From positions 1-64,000 of the forward strand of contig NZ_JBHSHC010000014.1 in the NCBI RefSeq assembly GCF_042652925.1: a DNA stretch of 64,000 bases, in the 5' to 3' direction. Source of the DNA: Effusibacillus consociatus. Its GTDB lineage: Bacteria > Bacillota > Bacilli > Tumebacillales > Effusibacillaceae. The notes under the pieces were generated by a model, which saw nothing but the letters and a program-made list of their open reading frames with translations, was not told where the DNA came from and ran no database searches. Positions 26,452 through 34,924 of the stretch are shown piece by piece. A program made the translations under genes and the position numbers. The stretch's first letter is position 1. Each line of letters opens with the position of its first letter.

Positions 26452-27129
26452 ATGTGTCAAGGTCACGACCATCATCATCATGAATGGAAACACAGAAGTT
26501 TCATGGGAGGACGGCCTATGCGGGTCGGTGTCGGAGGGCCGGTAGGATCGGGAAAGACCGCTTTAGTCGAACAGCTGTGCCGGATGATGAAGGAAACCTA
26601 CAGCCTGGCTGTCATCACCAACGATATTTACACAAAGGAAGATGCTGAGATTTTGACCAAAACCGGTGTCCTGCCGAAAGAGCGGATTATTGGGGTGGAG
26701 ACGGGAGGCTGTCCGCATACGGCCATCCGCGAGGATGTGTCCATGAATTTTGACGCGGTGGAGGAATTGGAAAGACGTTTCGATGATCTGGATATCATCT
26801 TTATCGAGAGCGGCGGTGACAATCTGGCGGCAGCGTTCAGTCCGGAACTGGTGGATATGTTCATCTATATCATTGATGTGGCTCAAGGGGAAAAGATTCC
26901 CCGCAAGGGAGGACCCGGGATTACCCGCTCGGACTTATTGGTGATTAATAAGATCGACTTGGCCCCTCACGTTGGAGCGAGTCTCGAAGTGATGGAAAGG
27001 GACTCGAAACGAATGCGTGGGGAGAAACCTTTTGTCTTCACCAATTTGTTTAAGAATGTAGGTGTTCCGAAGATTGTACAGTGGATCTCAGAGGAATATC
27101 ATGGCGGCTCAATGAGGGAGGCCCAGTGA
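26452..27129 (+). CDS. ureG: Urease accessory GTPase UreG, His-rich start
   Basis: A 225-residue SIMIBI-class GTPase that delivers nickel to urease. P loop GGPVGSGKT, nickel site in ETGGCPHTAIRED, guanine-binding NKIDLAPHVG. The start is His-rich (CQGHDHHHHEWKH), a possible nickel store. That may make up for the absence of ureE, whose product normally carries such a tail; this is inference. ATG with GAGGAG; stop overlaps ureD. Confidence 0.96.
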   Translation: MCQGHDHHHHEWKHRSFMGGRPMRVGVGGPVGSGKTALVEQLCRMMKETYSLAVITNDIYTKEDAEILTKTGVLPKERIIGVETGGCPHTAIREDVSMNFDAVEELERRFDDLDIIFIESGGDNLAAAFSPELVDMFIYIIDVAQGEKIPRKGGPGITRSDLLVINKIDLAPHVGASLEVMERDSKRMRGEKPFVFTNLFKNVGVPKIVQWISEEYHGGSMREAQ

Positions 27130-27944
27130 GAGTACATGGTGTCTGGAAAGGAACAGTCGGAGTCAGAGAGGGAAGAAGTGCGCTTCTTCACTCCTTCCAT
27201 CAATCCCCTTTGAAAGTGGCAAAACCGTTCGCCGGCGAAAGAGGAGAGCTCCTTCTTTATTTGATGGACTCCTCACCCGGCCTGTTTAACGGGGATACTC
27301 AGGAGATCGAATGCACCTTGGAAAAGGGGGCCAGCCTTTATTTGACCAACCAATCCTCCTGCAAACTGCATCCTTCACTCGAAATGGGAGAGACTTCTCA
27401 AATCCAGCGATTCAATGTAAGGAAAGGGGCTCTTCTGGAATATTTTCCGGAAGCTTTGGTTCCGTACCACGGAGCCAACTATTTTGGAGAAACCGTTCTT
27501 GAGATGCAAGGGGGTGCTCAAGCGATCGTCGGGGAAATCATCACACCTGGCAGAGCCGGACGAGGTGAGCTGTTCCAGTATGAGAAAATTGCAAGCCAAT
27601 TTTCCGTGTCTTGGGAGGGACAATTGGCAGTCTGGGATTCCCTCTTGCTGGAACCCGCTCGCTGGAACACATCTCGAGGGATTTTTGACGGATATACGCA
27701 TATCGGGACACTTTGGGTGTTGTCGGAACAGATTACCCATGATCATGTTAAGATGCTAGAAACGTTTCTTGATTCTCACCAGAAAGAGGAGTTGTACGCC
27801 GGAACCAGTCTTCTCGCCCGGAACGGACTTGTGATGCGTATGTTGGGTCCGTCTGTTTGGAGACTGCAAAGCTTGATGCATGAATGCTGGGATCTGATTC
27901 GACGGGAATTATTGGGGAAACCGGCCCCTCAAATCCGAAAATAG
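27126..27944 (+). CDS. ureD: Urease accessory protein UreD (UreH)
   Basis: A 272-residue beta-rich protein. GTG 27126 overlaps the ureG stop (GTGA) and follows GAGGGAGG; a longer frame starting at 27081 would lie inside ureG. Family cues: YLMDSSPGLFNGDTQEIECT, LTNQSSCKLHPS, EYFPEALVPYHGANYFG and PGRAGRGELFQY. It binds urease first and receives UreF and UreG. Confidence 0.92.
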   Translation: MRVHGVWKGTVGVREGRSALLHSFHQSPLKVAKPFAGERGELLLYLMDSSPGLFNGDTQEIECTLEKGASLYLTNQSSCKLHPSLEMGETSQIQRFNVRKGALLEYFPEALVPYHGANYFGETVLEMQGGAQAIVGEIITPGRAGRGELFQYEKIASQFSVSWEGQLAVWDSLLLEPARWNTSRGIFDGYTHIGTLWVLSEQITHDHVKMLETFLDSHQKEELYAGTSLLARNGLVMRMLGPSVWRLQSLMHECWDLIRRELLGKPAPQIRK

Positions 27945-27989
27945 CATTAGGCCCAACAGGTTCTTAAGAGAGAGGAGAGGGGGCTTTCT

Positions 27990-28703
27990 ATGGAAACAGG
28001 TTTGCTATCGATTCTATCAGTCGGTTTTATTCTGGGAATGAAGCATGCTCTTGAACCGGATCATGTGATTGCAGTCTCAACTATTGCCGGACACAGCAAG
28101 AAATTGTGGCGTTCCTCCTTGGTCGGCGTGTTCTGGGGGATCGGTCATACGGCAACTTTATTTCTTGTCGGCATGTTTCTGATTCTGATGAAGAACGAGA
28201 TACCCGCAAAATGGGCCATGTCTCTGGAATTCCTGGTTGGAATCATGCTCGCCTACCTTGGCATTACCAGCATGCTTTCACTTCGGAAAAGAAAAATACA
28301 CGTACACGAGCATGAACATAGCGGATTTGTACATAAGCATTTTCACTCCCATGAACGCATTGGCAGTCATGATCATACTCACCAAGACGTGTCCTATGTT
28401 AAATCGATGGTGATCGGCTTGGTACACGGACTTGCAGGAAGTGCAGCCATGGTTCTGCTCGCGATGGCAACCGTATCGAGTGTTTGGGAAGGTCTTGCTT
28501 ATATTCTTGTGTTCGGAGCGGGAACGGTTGTTGGCATGCTTTGTTTCACCACCATGATTGCAATTCCCTTTGTGTTTACTGCTAAGAAAGAAGGGATCAA
28601 TCGTACCCTGACCCGAATTACGGGAGTAATCAGTACAGCATTTGGTTTGTATTACATGTATAACTTGGGAATAACGGAAGGGCTCTTTAAACTCTGGATT
28701 TAG
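27990..28703 (+). CDS. ureH: UreH-type nickel transporter
   Basis: A 237-residue membrane protein with about six helices. HALEPDHVIAVST carries the HX4DH signature of the NiCoT/UreH/HupE group, repeated in part in VHGLAGSAAMVLLA. A His-rich loop (VHEHEHSGFVHKHFHSHERI, then HDHTH) lies at residues about 104-132, suited to nickel. As last gene of the operon it would supply urease with nickel. Cobalt or metal efflux cannot be excluded from sequence. Confidence 0.85.
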   Translation: METGLLSILSVGFILGMKHALEPDHVIAVSTIAGHSKKLWRSSLVGVFWGIGHTATLFLVGMFLILMKNEIPAKWAMSLEFLVGIMLAYLGITSMLSLRKRKIHVHEHEHSGFVHKHFHSHERIGSHDHTHQDVSYVKSMVIGLVHGLAGSAAMVLLAMATVSSVWEGLAYILVFGAGTVVGMLCFTTMIAIPFVFTAKKEGINRTLTRITGVISTAFGLYYMYNLGITEGLFKLWI

Positions 28704-28734
28704 AAAAAGACAATTCGGTATTGACAGCTTCAGG

Positions 28735-28760
28735 GCCGGTGAAAAGCCGGCAATTTTTTT
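28735..28760 (+). terminator. Terminator of the urt-ure operon
   Basis: GCCGG (28735-28739) and CCGGC (28747-28751) pair, followed by AATTTTTTT. Confidence 0.75.
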
Positions 28761-28801
28761 GTTTGCAAAACAAGGTGCTAACGATTACTATAAGGATATA
28801 T

Positions 28802-28816
28802 AATTAATTAATTTAA
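28802..28816. promoter_or_regulatory. AATTAATTAATTTAA motif upstream of galT
   Basis: This 15-bp stretch is identical to part of the 18-bp palindrome before the sugar-binding lipoprotein gene (34787-34804). A shared operator or AT-rich promoter element is possible; AT-rich repeats also occur by chance. Confidence 0.35.
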
Positions 28817-28859
28817 TTTAGTTTTTATGACGAAAATATGCCCGGAGGAGGATCCAAGA

Positions 28860-29846
28860 GTGGCTGAGTTGCGTTACAACCCGTTGTTAGACGATTGGAC
28901 TATGGTGGCTTCCCACCGGCAGGACCGGCCGAATATGCCGAAAGATTGGTGCCCGTTTTGTCCGGGATCCGGAAAGGTTCCCGACCATTATGATGTATAC
29001 AAATATGATAATGATTTTCCGGCACTGATGTTCGAGCCCCCTGAGCCGGATCCGGTCGGATCGGACTTGTATAAGACCGAGAAATCGTACGGAAAGTGTG
29101 AAGTGGTTCTTTATTCACCCGATCATACGGAAACTCTTCCTGAACTGTCGGTGGATCATGTCGAAAAACTGGTCGACCTTTGGACAGAACGGTTTGTCGA
29201 ACTAAGCCGCGATCCGCACCACAAGTATGTGATGATTTTTGAGAACCGGGGAGAGGAATGCGGCGTTACCATGCCTCATCCGCACGGCCAAATCTATGCG
29301 TATTCCCAAATGCCGCTCAAAATCCGGACGGAACTGGACAATTGCCGGAAGCATCATGAAGCGACAGGCGGTTGTTTGATCTGTGACATGAACCGGGCTG
29401 AGAAAGAGTTCCAAGGTCGCGTGATCCATGAGAATGAACATTTTATTGCCTATATCCCATTTTTCACCGATTACCCGTACGGATTGTTCATTGTGAGCAA
29501 GAATCACAAGACAGCTCTCAGTGATTTCACATCCGTGGAAAAGAGAAGTCTGGCCGCCATGTTGAAAGATATGACCGGAGCCATGGACACGCTGTTCGAC
29601 CGGCTGTTCCCATATATGATGGTGCTGCATCAACGTCCGGTAAACGATGAGAACGTCGAGGAGTACTATCATTTTCATATCGAATTTTATCCCCCGCTGC
29701 GTGATGCGAATAAAATCAAATTCTATGCCTCATCGGAAATGGGTGCATGGGCAGCGTGCAATCCCCTAGCGGTCGAAGAAACATCGGAGAAGCTCAGGGA
29801 GGCTTATCGTCGTTATCTGGAGAAGGAAGGGCGGCTGGTGAAATGA
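28860..29846 (+). CDS. galT: Galactose-1-phosphate uridylyltransferase
   Basis: A 328-residue HIT-superfamily enzyme of the Leloir route: galactose 1-phosphate plus UDP-glucose to glucose 1-phosphate plus UDP-galactose. CPFCPGSGKVPDHYDVY (zinc-like Cys), the catalytic TMPHPHGQIYAYSQ and the later HQRPV with YHFHIEFYPPL are typical. I use GTG 28860 because GGAGGAGG lies 8 nt upstream and the protein then begins AELRYNPLLDDW; ATG 28827 has no site. ATGA overlap with galK. Confidence 0.93.
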   Translation: MAELRYNPLLDDWTMVASHRQDRPNMPKDWCPFCPGSGKVPDHYDVYKYDNDFPALMFEPPEPDPVGSDLYKTEKSYGKCEVVLYSPDHTETLPELSVDHVEKLVDLWTERFVELSRDPHHKYVMIFENRGEECGVTMPHPHGQIYAYSQMPLKIRTELDNCRKHHEATGGCLICDMNRAEKEFQGRVIHENEHFIAYIPFFTDYPYGLFIVSKNHKTALSDFTSVEKRSLAAMLKDMTGAMDTLFDRLFPYMMVLHQRPVNDENVEEYYHFHIEFYPPLRDANKIKFYASSEMGAWAACNPLAVEETSEKLREAYRRYLEKEGRLVK

Positions 29847-31036
29847 ACGAACTGTTTCAATTAAAACAGAAGTTTGAGCATATTTTTTCAACTGGCAGTA
29901 AGGAAGCTCGGATTTTCTTTGCTCCTGGACGAGTGAATTTGATTGGGGAACATACGGACTATACAGGAGGATTTGTTTTTCCCGCGGCCTTGACTATCGG
30001 CACCTGGGCCATTGTTACACCCCGGACAGACGGACGATTCCGCTTGGCTTCAACCGCATTTGACAATCAATTGGTAGTGGATGCGGATAATCTCACCTAT
30101 CGGGAGGAAGACGGATGGGCCAACTATCCCAAAGGAATCATCCGAGAATTCAACAAAATGGGTGTTCAACTGAAAGGTTGTGATTTGCTGTTCCACGGGA
30201 ATATTCCAAACGGTGCGGGATTATCCTCTTCTGCATCGATCGAGCTGGTAACAGCAGTCGCGTTAAAGGACACCCACGAAGTGAACATCCCGATGCTGCA
30301 GTTGGTTCAACTGGCTCAGCGTGCGGAAAACCAATTCGTTGGTGTCCACTCTGGAATCATGGATCAGTTTGCCGTAGGTATGGGGAAAGCTGACCATGCT
30401 GTGCTGTTGAAATGCGATACTTTGAATTACAGGTATACGCCTCTTCGATTGGGCGCTTATCAGTTGGTTATTACAAATACAAACAAAAGACGGGGACTCG
30501 GCGATTCAAAATATAACGAGCGCCGTAAAGAATGTGAAGAAGGTTTTACGATGATTAAGCAAGCTCTTGCTTCCTCAACTTGTCTTGGGGATGTCACTGT
30601 GGAGCAGTGGGAAGAAGTGAAACGTTCCATTCGGTCTGAAGTGATACGCAGGCGTTTGGAGCATGTAGTGAGGGAAAACGCGCGGGTAGCAGCTTCCACA
30701 AAAGTTCTTGAGGCGGGGTACCTGGAAGCATTTGGGCAATACATGATTCAGTCCCATGAATCGCTTCGGGATTTGTACCAAGTTACAGGTTTTGAGCTGG
30801 ATACGCTTTTTGAAGAAACACGTAATGTTGACGGCTGCATCGGAACCCGGATGACAGGGGCCGGTTTTGGCGGTTGTACAGTAAGTCTGGTGCACAAGGA
30901 TGCACTGGAGGATTTCAAATCACGTGTGGTCGATGGCTATCAAGGCAAAACAGGGTTGACTCCAACCTTTTATGTTTGTGCTGTCGGGAACGGTGCGCGT
31001 GAAGTAACGGAGGAGGCGGAACTGTGTCTGTTTTAG
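29843..31036 (+). CDS. galK: Galactokinase
   Basis: A 397-residue GHMP kinase: ATP-dependent phosphorylation of galactose. APGRVNLIGEHTDYTGGFVF is the galactokinase signature; NIPNGAGLSSSASIE is the ATP loop; VHSGIMDQFA holds the catalytic Asp; MTGAGFGGCTVSLV closes the GHMP domain. Start is ATG 29843 overlapping the galT stop. Its 3' end overlaps galE by 13 nt. Confidence 0.95.
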   Translation: MNELFQLKQKFEHIFSTGSKEARIFFAPGRVNLIGEHTDYTGGFVFPAALTIGTWAIVTPRTDGRFRLASTAFDNQLVVDADNLTYREEDGWANYPKGIIREFNKMGVQLKGCDLLFHGNIPNGAGLSSSASIELVTAVALKDTHEVNIPMLQLVQLAQRAENQFVGVHSGIMDQFAVGMGKADHAVLLKCDTLNYRYTPLRLGAYQLVITNTNKRRGLGDSKYNERRKECEEGFTMIKQALASSTCLGDVTVEQWEEVKRSIRSEVIRRRLEHVVRENARVAASTKVLEAGYLEAFGQYMIQSHESLRDLYQVTGFELDTLFEETRNVDGCIGTRMTGAGFGGCTVSLVHKDALEDFKSRVVDGYQGKTGLTPTFYVCAVGNGAREVTEEAELCLF

Positions 31037-32010
31037 TGACGGGGGGAGCCGGTTATATCGGCAGTCATACGGTAGCGGAATTGCTGGCGCAAGGTGAGGA
31101 CGTTATCGTTTTGGACAACTTGCAAAAAGGCCATAGCCAGGCGGTGTTGGCGAACAAATTTTATGTGGGAGATATTCGCGATTCGGATGTGCTTGATACT
31201 ATCTTTTCAGTACATGACATTGAGGCTGTTATCCATTTTGCGGCAGATTCCCTGGTTGGGGAAAGTGTCCAGGAGCCGCTCAAGTACTACGACAATAATG
31301 TGATTGCGGCTCAGCGTCTGCTCACCAAAATGAATCAATACGGTGTAAAGAAAATTGTATTTTCTTCAACCGCTGCGACTTATGGCGAACCAAAGAACAT
31401 TCCGATCCGGGAAGATGATTCGACCGAACCTACGAGCCCTTATGGAGAAACCAAGCTGGCCATCGAGAAGATGATGAAATGGTGTGACAATGCCTACGGG
31501 ATCAAGTATGTTTCGCTTCGCTATTTCAACGCGGCAGGAGCGCATTCGGACGGTCATATCGGGGAGGATCATACCCCGGAAAGCCATCTGATTCCGATTG
31601 TTCTGCAGGTTGCACTCGGCCAGCGCCAAGCAGTTTCGATTTTTGGGGACGATTATTCGACAGAGGATGGAACGTGTATCCGCGATTATATTCATGTGAT
31701 GGATCTGGCCAATGCTCACTGGCTGGCACTGAAAAGACTGCGGGAAAAGAATGAAAGCGGAATTTTTAATCTCGGAAATGGGACCGGATTCTCAGTGAGG
31801 GAGGTCATTAGCAAAGCCAGGGAAGTGACTGGGCATCCTATACCTGCAAATGTTGGTCCCCGTCGTGAGGGAGATCCTGCGGTTCTCATAGCTTCGTCGG
31901 AAAAGGCCAAGAGAGAATTGGGATGGCAGCCCGGATTTGAAAGCTTGGAGGAGATTATTCGCAGTGCGTGGAATTGGCACAAGACTCATCCGAACGGGTA
32001 CGACAAATAG
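31024..32010 (+). CDS. galE: UDP-glucose 4-epimerase
   Basis: A 328-residue short-chain dehydrogenase-type epimerase. NAD fold TGGAGYIGSHTVAEL, catalytic SSTAATYGEP Ser and SPYGETKLA YxxxK, and SLRYFNAAGAHSDGHIGED. It interconverts UDP-galactose and UDP-glucose, completing the Leloir set. GTG start with GGAGG inside the end of galK. Confidence 0.95.
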   Translation: MSVLVTGGAGYIGSHTVAELLAQGEDVIVLDNLQKGHSQAVLANKFYVGDIRDSDVLDTIFSVHDIEAVIHFAADSLVGESVQEPLKYYDNNVIAAQRLLTKMNQYGVKKIVFSSTAATYGEPKNIPIREDDSTEPTSPYGETKLAIEKMMKWCDNAYGIKYVSLRYFNAAGAHSDGHIGEDHTPESHLIPIVLQVALGQRQAVSIFGDDYSTEDGTCIRDYIHVMDLANAHWLALKRLREKNESGIFNLGNGTGFSVREVISKAREVTGHPIPANVGPRREGDPAVLIASSEKAKRELGWQPGFESLEEIIRSAWNWHKTHPNGYDK

Positions 32011-32159
32011 AGAATCGGTTTGAGGGAGAAAGAAAATGAGTTTCTGACTCACACGGGTGAATGGGATTATATTATAATCGAAAAGAATGGGGAAATCTTT
32101 TTAAGGGTCGATATTCTCGTCAGATAGAGAGTGATTATGTTTAATCGGAGGACAGTAAA

Positions 32160-33389
32160 ATGTCAAAGTCAATTCAGGTCGGCAGCTTTCAATGGATGAA
32201 ATCATTAAACAAATCCACGATACTCAACGTGATCCGACTGCATGGCCCCATTTCCAGAGCGGAGATTGCGAAATTGACGAAACTGACTCCTCCGACAGTT
32301 ACCAATATTGTAGGGGAATTGTTAGAGTCAAAACTGGTTGTGGAAAGCGACTTGGGTGAATCAACCGGCGGCAGAAAGCCTATTATGCTGAGGATCAACT
32401 CTTCTGCATTTTATGTCGTTGGCGTCTATGCGGGGGCAAAAAAAGTAAGGGCTGTAACAGCAACGCTGGAAGGAAAAATTATCCGGCAGGCGGAAGCTAA
32501 AGTCCCCTTCAGTCCAACTGTGGAAGAGTTCCTGCAGATTCTGAAAGAGAATGTTCATACGGTTATTAAGGAGACCGGTACGTATAAGGGCTGTTTTCTT
32601 GGGATTGGAATCGGGATGCACGGTCTCGTCGATCCGGAAAAAGGCGTGTCAATCTATGCTCCTAACTTATATCTGCGTAACATTCCAGTCAAAGATGCTC
32701 TGGAAAAAGAATTCAACCTGCCGGTTGAAATCGAAAATGATGTCCGGGCACTTGCTTTGGCGGAAAGTTGGTTTGGTCAGGGACAGGGTATCGGCAATTT
32801 TATTTCCGTAAATATCGGTACCGGTATAGGGGCAGGAATTATCATGGATCACCAGTTGTACCATGGAACATCATTTACGGCAGGGGAAATAGGGCACACC
32901 ACAATCGATGTAAACGGCCCCAAATGCAGTTGCGGCAACTTTGGTTGTCTGGAAGCGTTGGCGGCCGGACCGGCCATTGCAAGGAGGGCTCAGCAGGCAA
33001 TACGTCTTGGGAAAAGGTCCATTCTTGAGCAGGAGGTCAACGGAAACATTGAGGAAATTACGAGTGAAATGATTTATCTTGCGGCAGAACGAGGGGATCC
33101 ATTGGCCATCGAAGTGTTGGCGGAGACAGGTCGCTATCTTGGGATTGGAATTGCCAATCTGATTAATACGTTGAACCCTTCTTTAATTATTTTAAGTGGA
33201 GGGGTATCTCGTGCGGAGAAATTCGTATTGGAGTCGCTGAAACAAACGGTGGAAGCCCGGGCTCTCACAACACCCGCGAAAGCAGTATCTATCGTTATTT
33301 CACAGCTTGGGCCGAATGCGATCGCGATCGGCGGATTTACTCTGCTGCTTCATAAATTGTTTACACCAACAGGAGTCAGTGAGGTATAA
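32160..33389 (+). CDS. ROK-family transcriptional repressor
   Basis: A 409-residue NagC/XylR-type repressor. An N-terminal winged helix (ISRAEIAKLTKLTPPTVTNI) precedes a ROK sugar-kinase-like domain with IGIGMHGLVDPEKG, VNIGTGIGAGII and the zinc motif CSCGNFGCLEALAAG. Such proteins bind DNA until a sugar or sugar phosphate releases them. It lies between gal and the importer genes, and ROK-like inverted repeats sit at 33462-33487 and 33639-33653. The ligand is unknown; galactose or a galactoside fits the setting. Confidence 0.88.
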   Translation: MSKSIQVGSFQWMKSLNKSTILNVIRLHGPISRAEIAKLTKLTPPTVTNIVGELLESKLVVESDLGESTGGRKPIMLRINSSAFYVVGVYAGAKKVRAVTATLEGKIIRQAEAKVPFSPTVEEFLQILKENVHTVIKETGTYKGCFLGIGIGMHGLVDPEKGVSIYAPNLYLRNIPVKDALEKEFNLPVEIENDVRALALAESWFGQGQGIGNFISVNIGTGIGAGIIMDHQLYHGTSFTAGEIGHTTIDVNGPKCSCGNFGCLEALAAGPAIARRAQQAIRLGKRSILEQEVNGNIEEITSEMIYLAAERGDPLAIEVLAETGRYLGIGIANLINTLNPSLIILSGGVSRAEKFVLESLKQTVEARALTTPAKAVSIVISQLGPNAIAIGGFTLLLHKLFTPTGVSEV

Positions 33390-33407
33390 AAAGAATTAGT
33401 AAGATTA

Positions 33408-33436
33408 AGGGCGTCGGATTCGATGCTCTTTTTTTA
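33408..33436 (+). terminator. Terminator after the ROK gene
   Basis: AGGGCGTCG (33408-33416) and CGATGCTCT (33421-33429) pair with G-U pairs over GATT, followed by seven T. Confidence 0.7.
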
Positions 33437-33461
33437 TCGACAATTCCCGGATTGAAGTAAA

Positions 33462-33487
33462 TATTTTAGTAAAAAATAACTAAAATA
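33462..33487. promoter_or_regulatory. ROK-type inverted repeat
   Basis: TATTTTAGT (33462-33470) and ACTAAAATA (33479-33487) are perfect 9-bp arms over an 8-bp AT spacer. The TTAGT...ACTAA core resembles XylR/NagC-class operators. It lies about 140 bp upstream of the lacI-type promoter. Confidence 0.55.
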
Positions 33488-33599
33488 CTTCCGTTTGGAT
33501 GATGGGGAGGATAGCCGGTTTTTTCTAAAAAACTTAAATATAGATGGAGTTAAGGGGGGGACGAATACACAGTTTTTGAATCCGTTTGCAGAATCACTA

Positions 33600-33628
33600 T
33601 TGAAATTATTCTGAACTATTGTTATGAT
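33600..33628 (+). promoter_or_regulatory. SigA-type promoter of the LacI-family gene
   Basis: TTGAAA (33600-33605), 17-bp spacer, TATGAT (33623-33628). Confidence 0.65.
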
Positions 33629-33638
33629 ATGGACAACG

Positions 33639-33653
33639 GTTTATTTAGTAAAC
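33639..33653. promoter_or_regulatory. Operator-like inverted repeat GTTTATTTAGTAAAC
   Basis: Arms GTTTA and TAAAC lie just downstream of the predicted start of transcription, a repressing position. The core TTTAGTAAA recurs in the repeat at 33462-33487, so the same regulator may bind both. Confidence 0.5.
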
Positions 33654-33711
33654 TTTTAGTAATGAGTATAACTCCAAACACTATTACCCGACAATAAATG
33701 AGGGAAGACAA

Positions 33712-34746
33712 ATGGCTACACTCAAAGATATTGCTCTTCGTGCGAATGTATCAAATGCAACTGTTTCGAGGGTATTGAATCAAGATCATACTCTTTCGGT
33801 AACGGAGGAAACCCGGCAGCGGATTCTTGCCATTGCGGAACAATTGAAGTATAAACCGTCACGAAAACGGAACATAAAACACAATGTAAACATTGAGGAA
33901 AATGCTAAATTGGGGCTTCTCCTTTGGTGCTCCCAACAAGAGGAATATAATGATCCCTATTTCTTGTCGATTCGTGAAGGGATTGAAAGAGAGTTCTCGG
34001 ACTTGGGCATCGAGATTGCCAAAACAATGAGAGCGGGAGGAAACGGATCCGATTTCTCAGTGAATGAATTGGATGGTCTGATCGTTGTGGGAAAGATCGC
34101 GGCTGATGATATTGAAAAGATTTCGATGCAGATGAACAATATCGTCTTTGTTGATTATTCCCCAGATCCGGAACGCTATGATTCGGTAGTGATCGATTTT
34201 GGAAGAGCCACTGAGACGGCGATTGAATATTTGCTGAATCTGGGTCACAAGAAAATCGGGTATATCGGAGGAAGAATCTATATTGGAACTCATGGTTCCG
34301 AAAGAAGAACCGAATTACCGGATGAACGTTTAGTAACATATGAAAAAATAATGAAGAATCGGGGACTCGACCATTCAAATCATTTCTACTTGGGAGATTG
34401 GACCACAACGGATGGATATGAAATGATGAAAAGGGCCATTGAAAAAGGAAACCTCCCGAGCGCATTCCTTGTTGCAAGCGATCCTATGGCGATTGGAGCA
34501 GTTCGTGCTTTGCACGAAGCCGGAATCAAAGTGCCGGATGATGTGGCGATCGTAAGTTTCGATGATATTGAATTGGCCCAATACGTCACCCCTTCTTTGA
34601 CAACGGTGAAAGCGTTTACCGAACAGATGGGAAGAACGGCAGTAAATCTGTTATTGGAAAGATTGAATGGCAGAGAAGTGCCTCTTAAGGTGGTCGTTCC
34701 AACCAAACTCGTTATCAGGCAGAGTTGTGGAGGGGAGAGGAAATAG
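33712..34746 (+). CDS. LacI-family transcriptional regulator
   Basis: A 344-residue repressor. Residues 2-50 are the LacI helix-turn-helix and hinge (ATLKDIALRANVSNATVSRV). The rest is a periplasmic-binding-like sensor (GLLLWCSQQEEYNDPYFLSI; AFLVASDPMAIGAVRALHEA; VAIVSFDDIELAQYVTPSLT). It resembles the galactose/galactoside-responsive branch, but the ligand is inferred from the neighbouring alpha-galactosidase and importer. Candidate targets are the TGTAAACGATTACA-type sites at 40338, 44278 and 44345. ATG with GAGGGAAG. Confidence 0.9.
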   Translation: MATLKDIALRANVSNATVSRVLNQDHTLSVTEETRQRILAIAEQLKYKPSRKRNIKHNVNIEENAKLGLLLWCSQQEEYNDPYFLSIREGIEREFSDLGIEIAKTMRAGGNGSDFSVNELDGLIVVGKIAADDIEKISMQMNNIVFVDYSPDPERYDSVVIDFGRATETAIEYLLNLGHKKIGYIGGRIYIGTHGSERRTELPDERLVTYEKIMKNRGLDHSNHFYLGDWTTTDGYEMMKRAIEKGNLPSAFLVASDPMAIGAVRALHEAGIKVPDDVAIVSFDDIELAQYVTPSLTTVKAFTEQMGRTAVNLLLERLNGREVPLKVVVPTKLVIRQSCGGERK

Positions 34747-34786
34747 AATACCGAGGAGATCACCATTTGTGGTTGCTCTATTGTTC

Positions 34787-34804
34787 TTAAATTAATTAAT
34801 TTAA
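34787..34804. promoter_or_regulatory. 18-bp perfect palindrome upstream of the sugar importer
   Basis: TTAAATTAATTAATTTAA lies about 120 bp before the lipoprotein gene and shares 15 bp with the region before galT. Likely part of the promoter or an operator; no protein can be assigned. Confidence 0.4.
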
Positions 34805-34924
34805 AAAAGTATCTATCGAGTCCTTGAAAGGGGGGATTCTGCATCACGGTCCGTTTTGTTTAATTAAAAGAAAGTTTTTCCTTTAATTTCTAAGGTGTGC
34901 CTTGAGTAAAAGGGAGGGGTCAAC

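Noticed and set aside
27081..27125. Longer UreD start
   Set aside because: It lies within ureG; GTG 27126 has GAGGGAGG upstream and a GTGA overlap.
29747..29842. Longer galactokinase start
   Set aside because: It would lie inside galT; ATG 29843 overlaps the galT stop as ATGA and matches family length.
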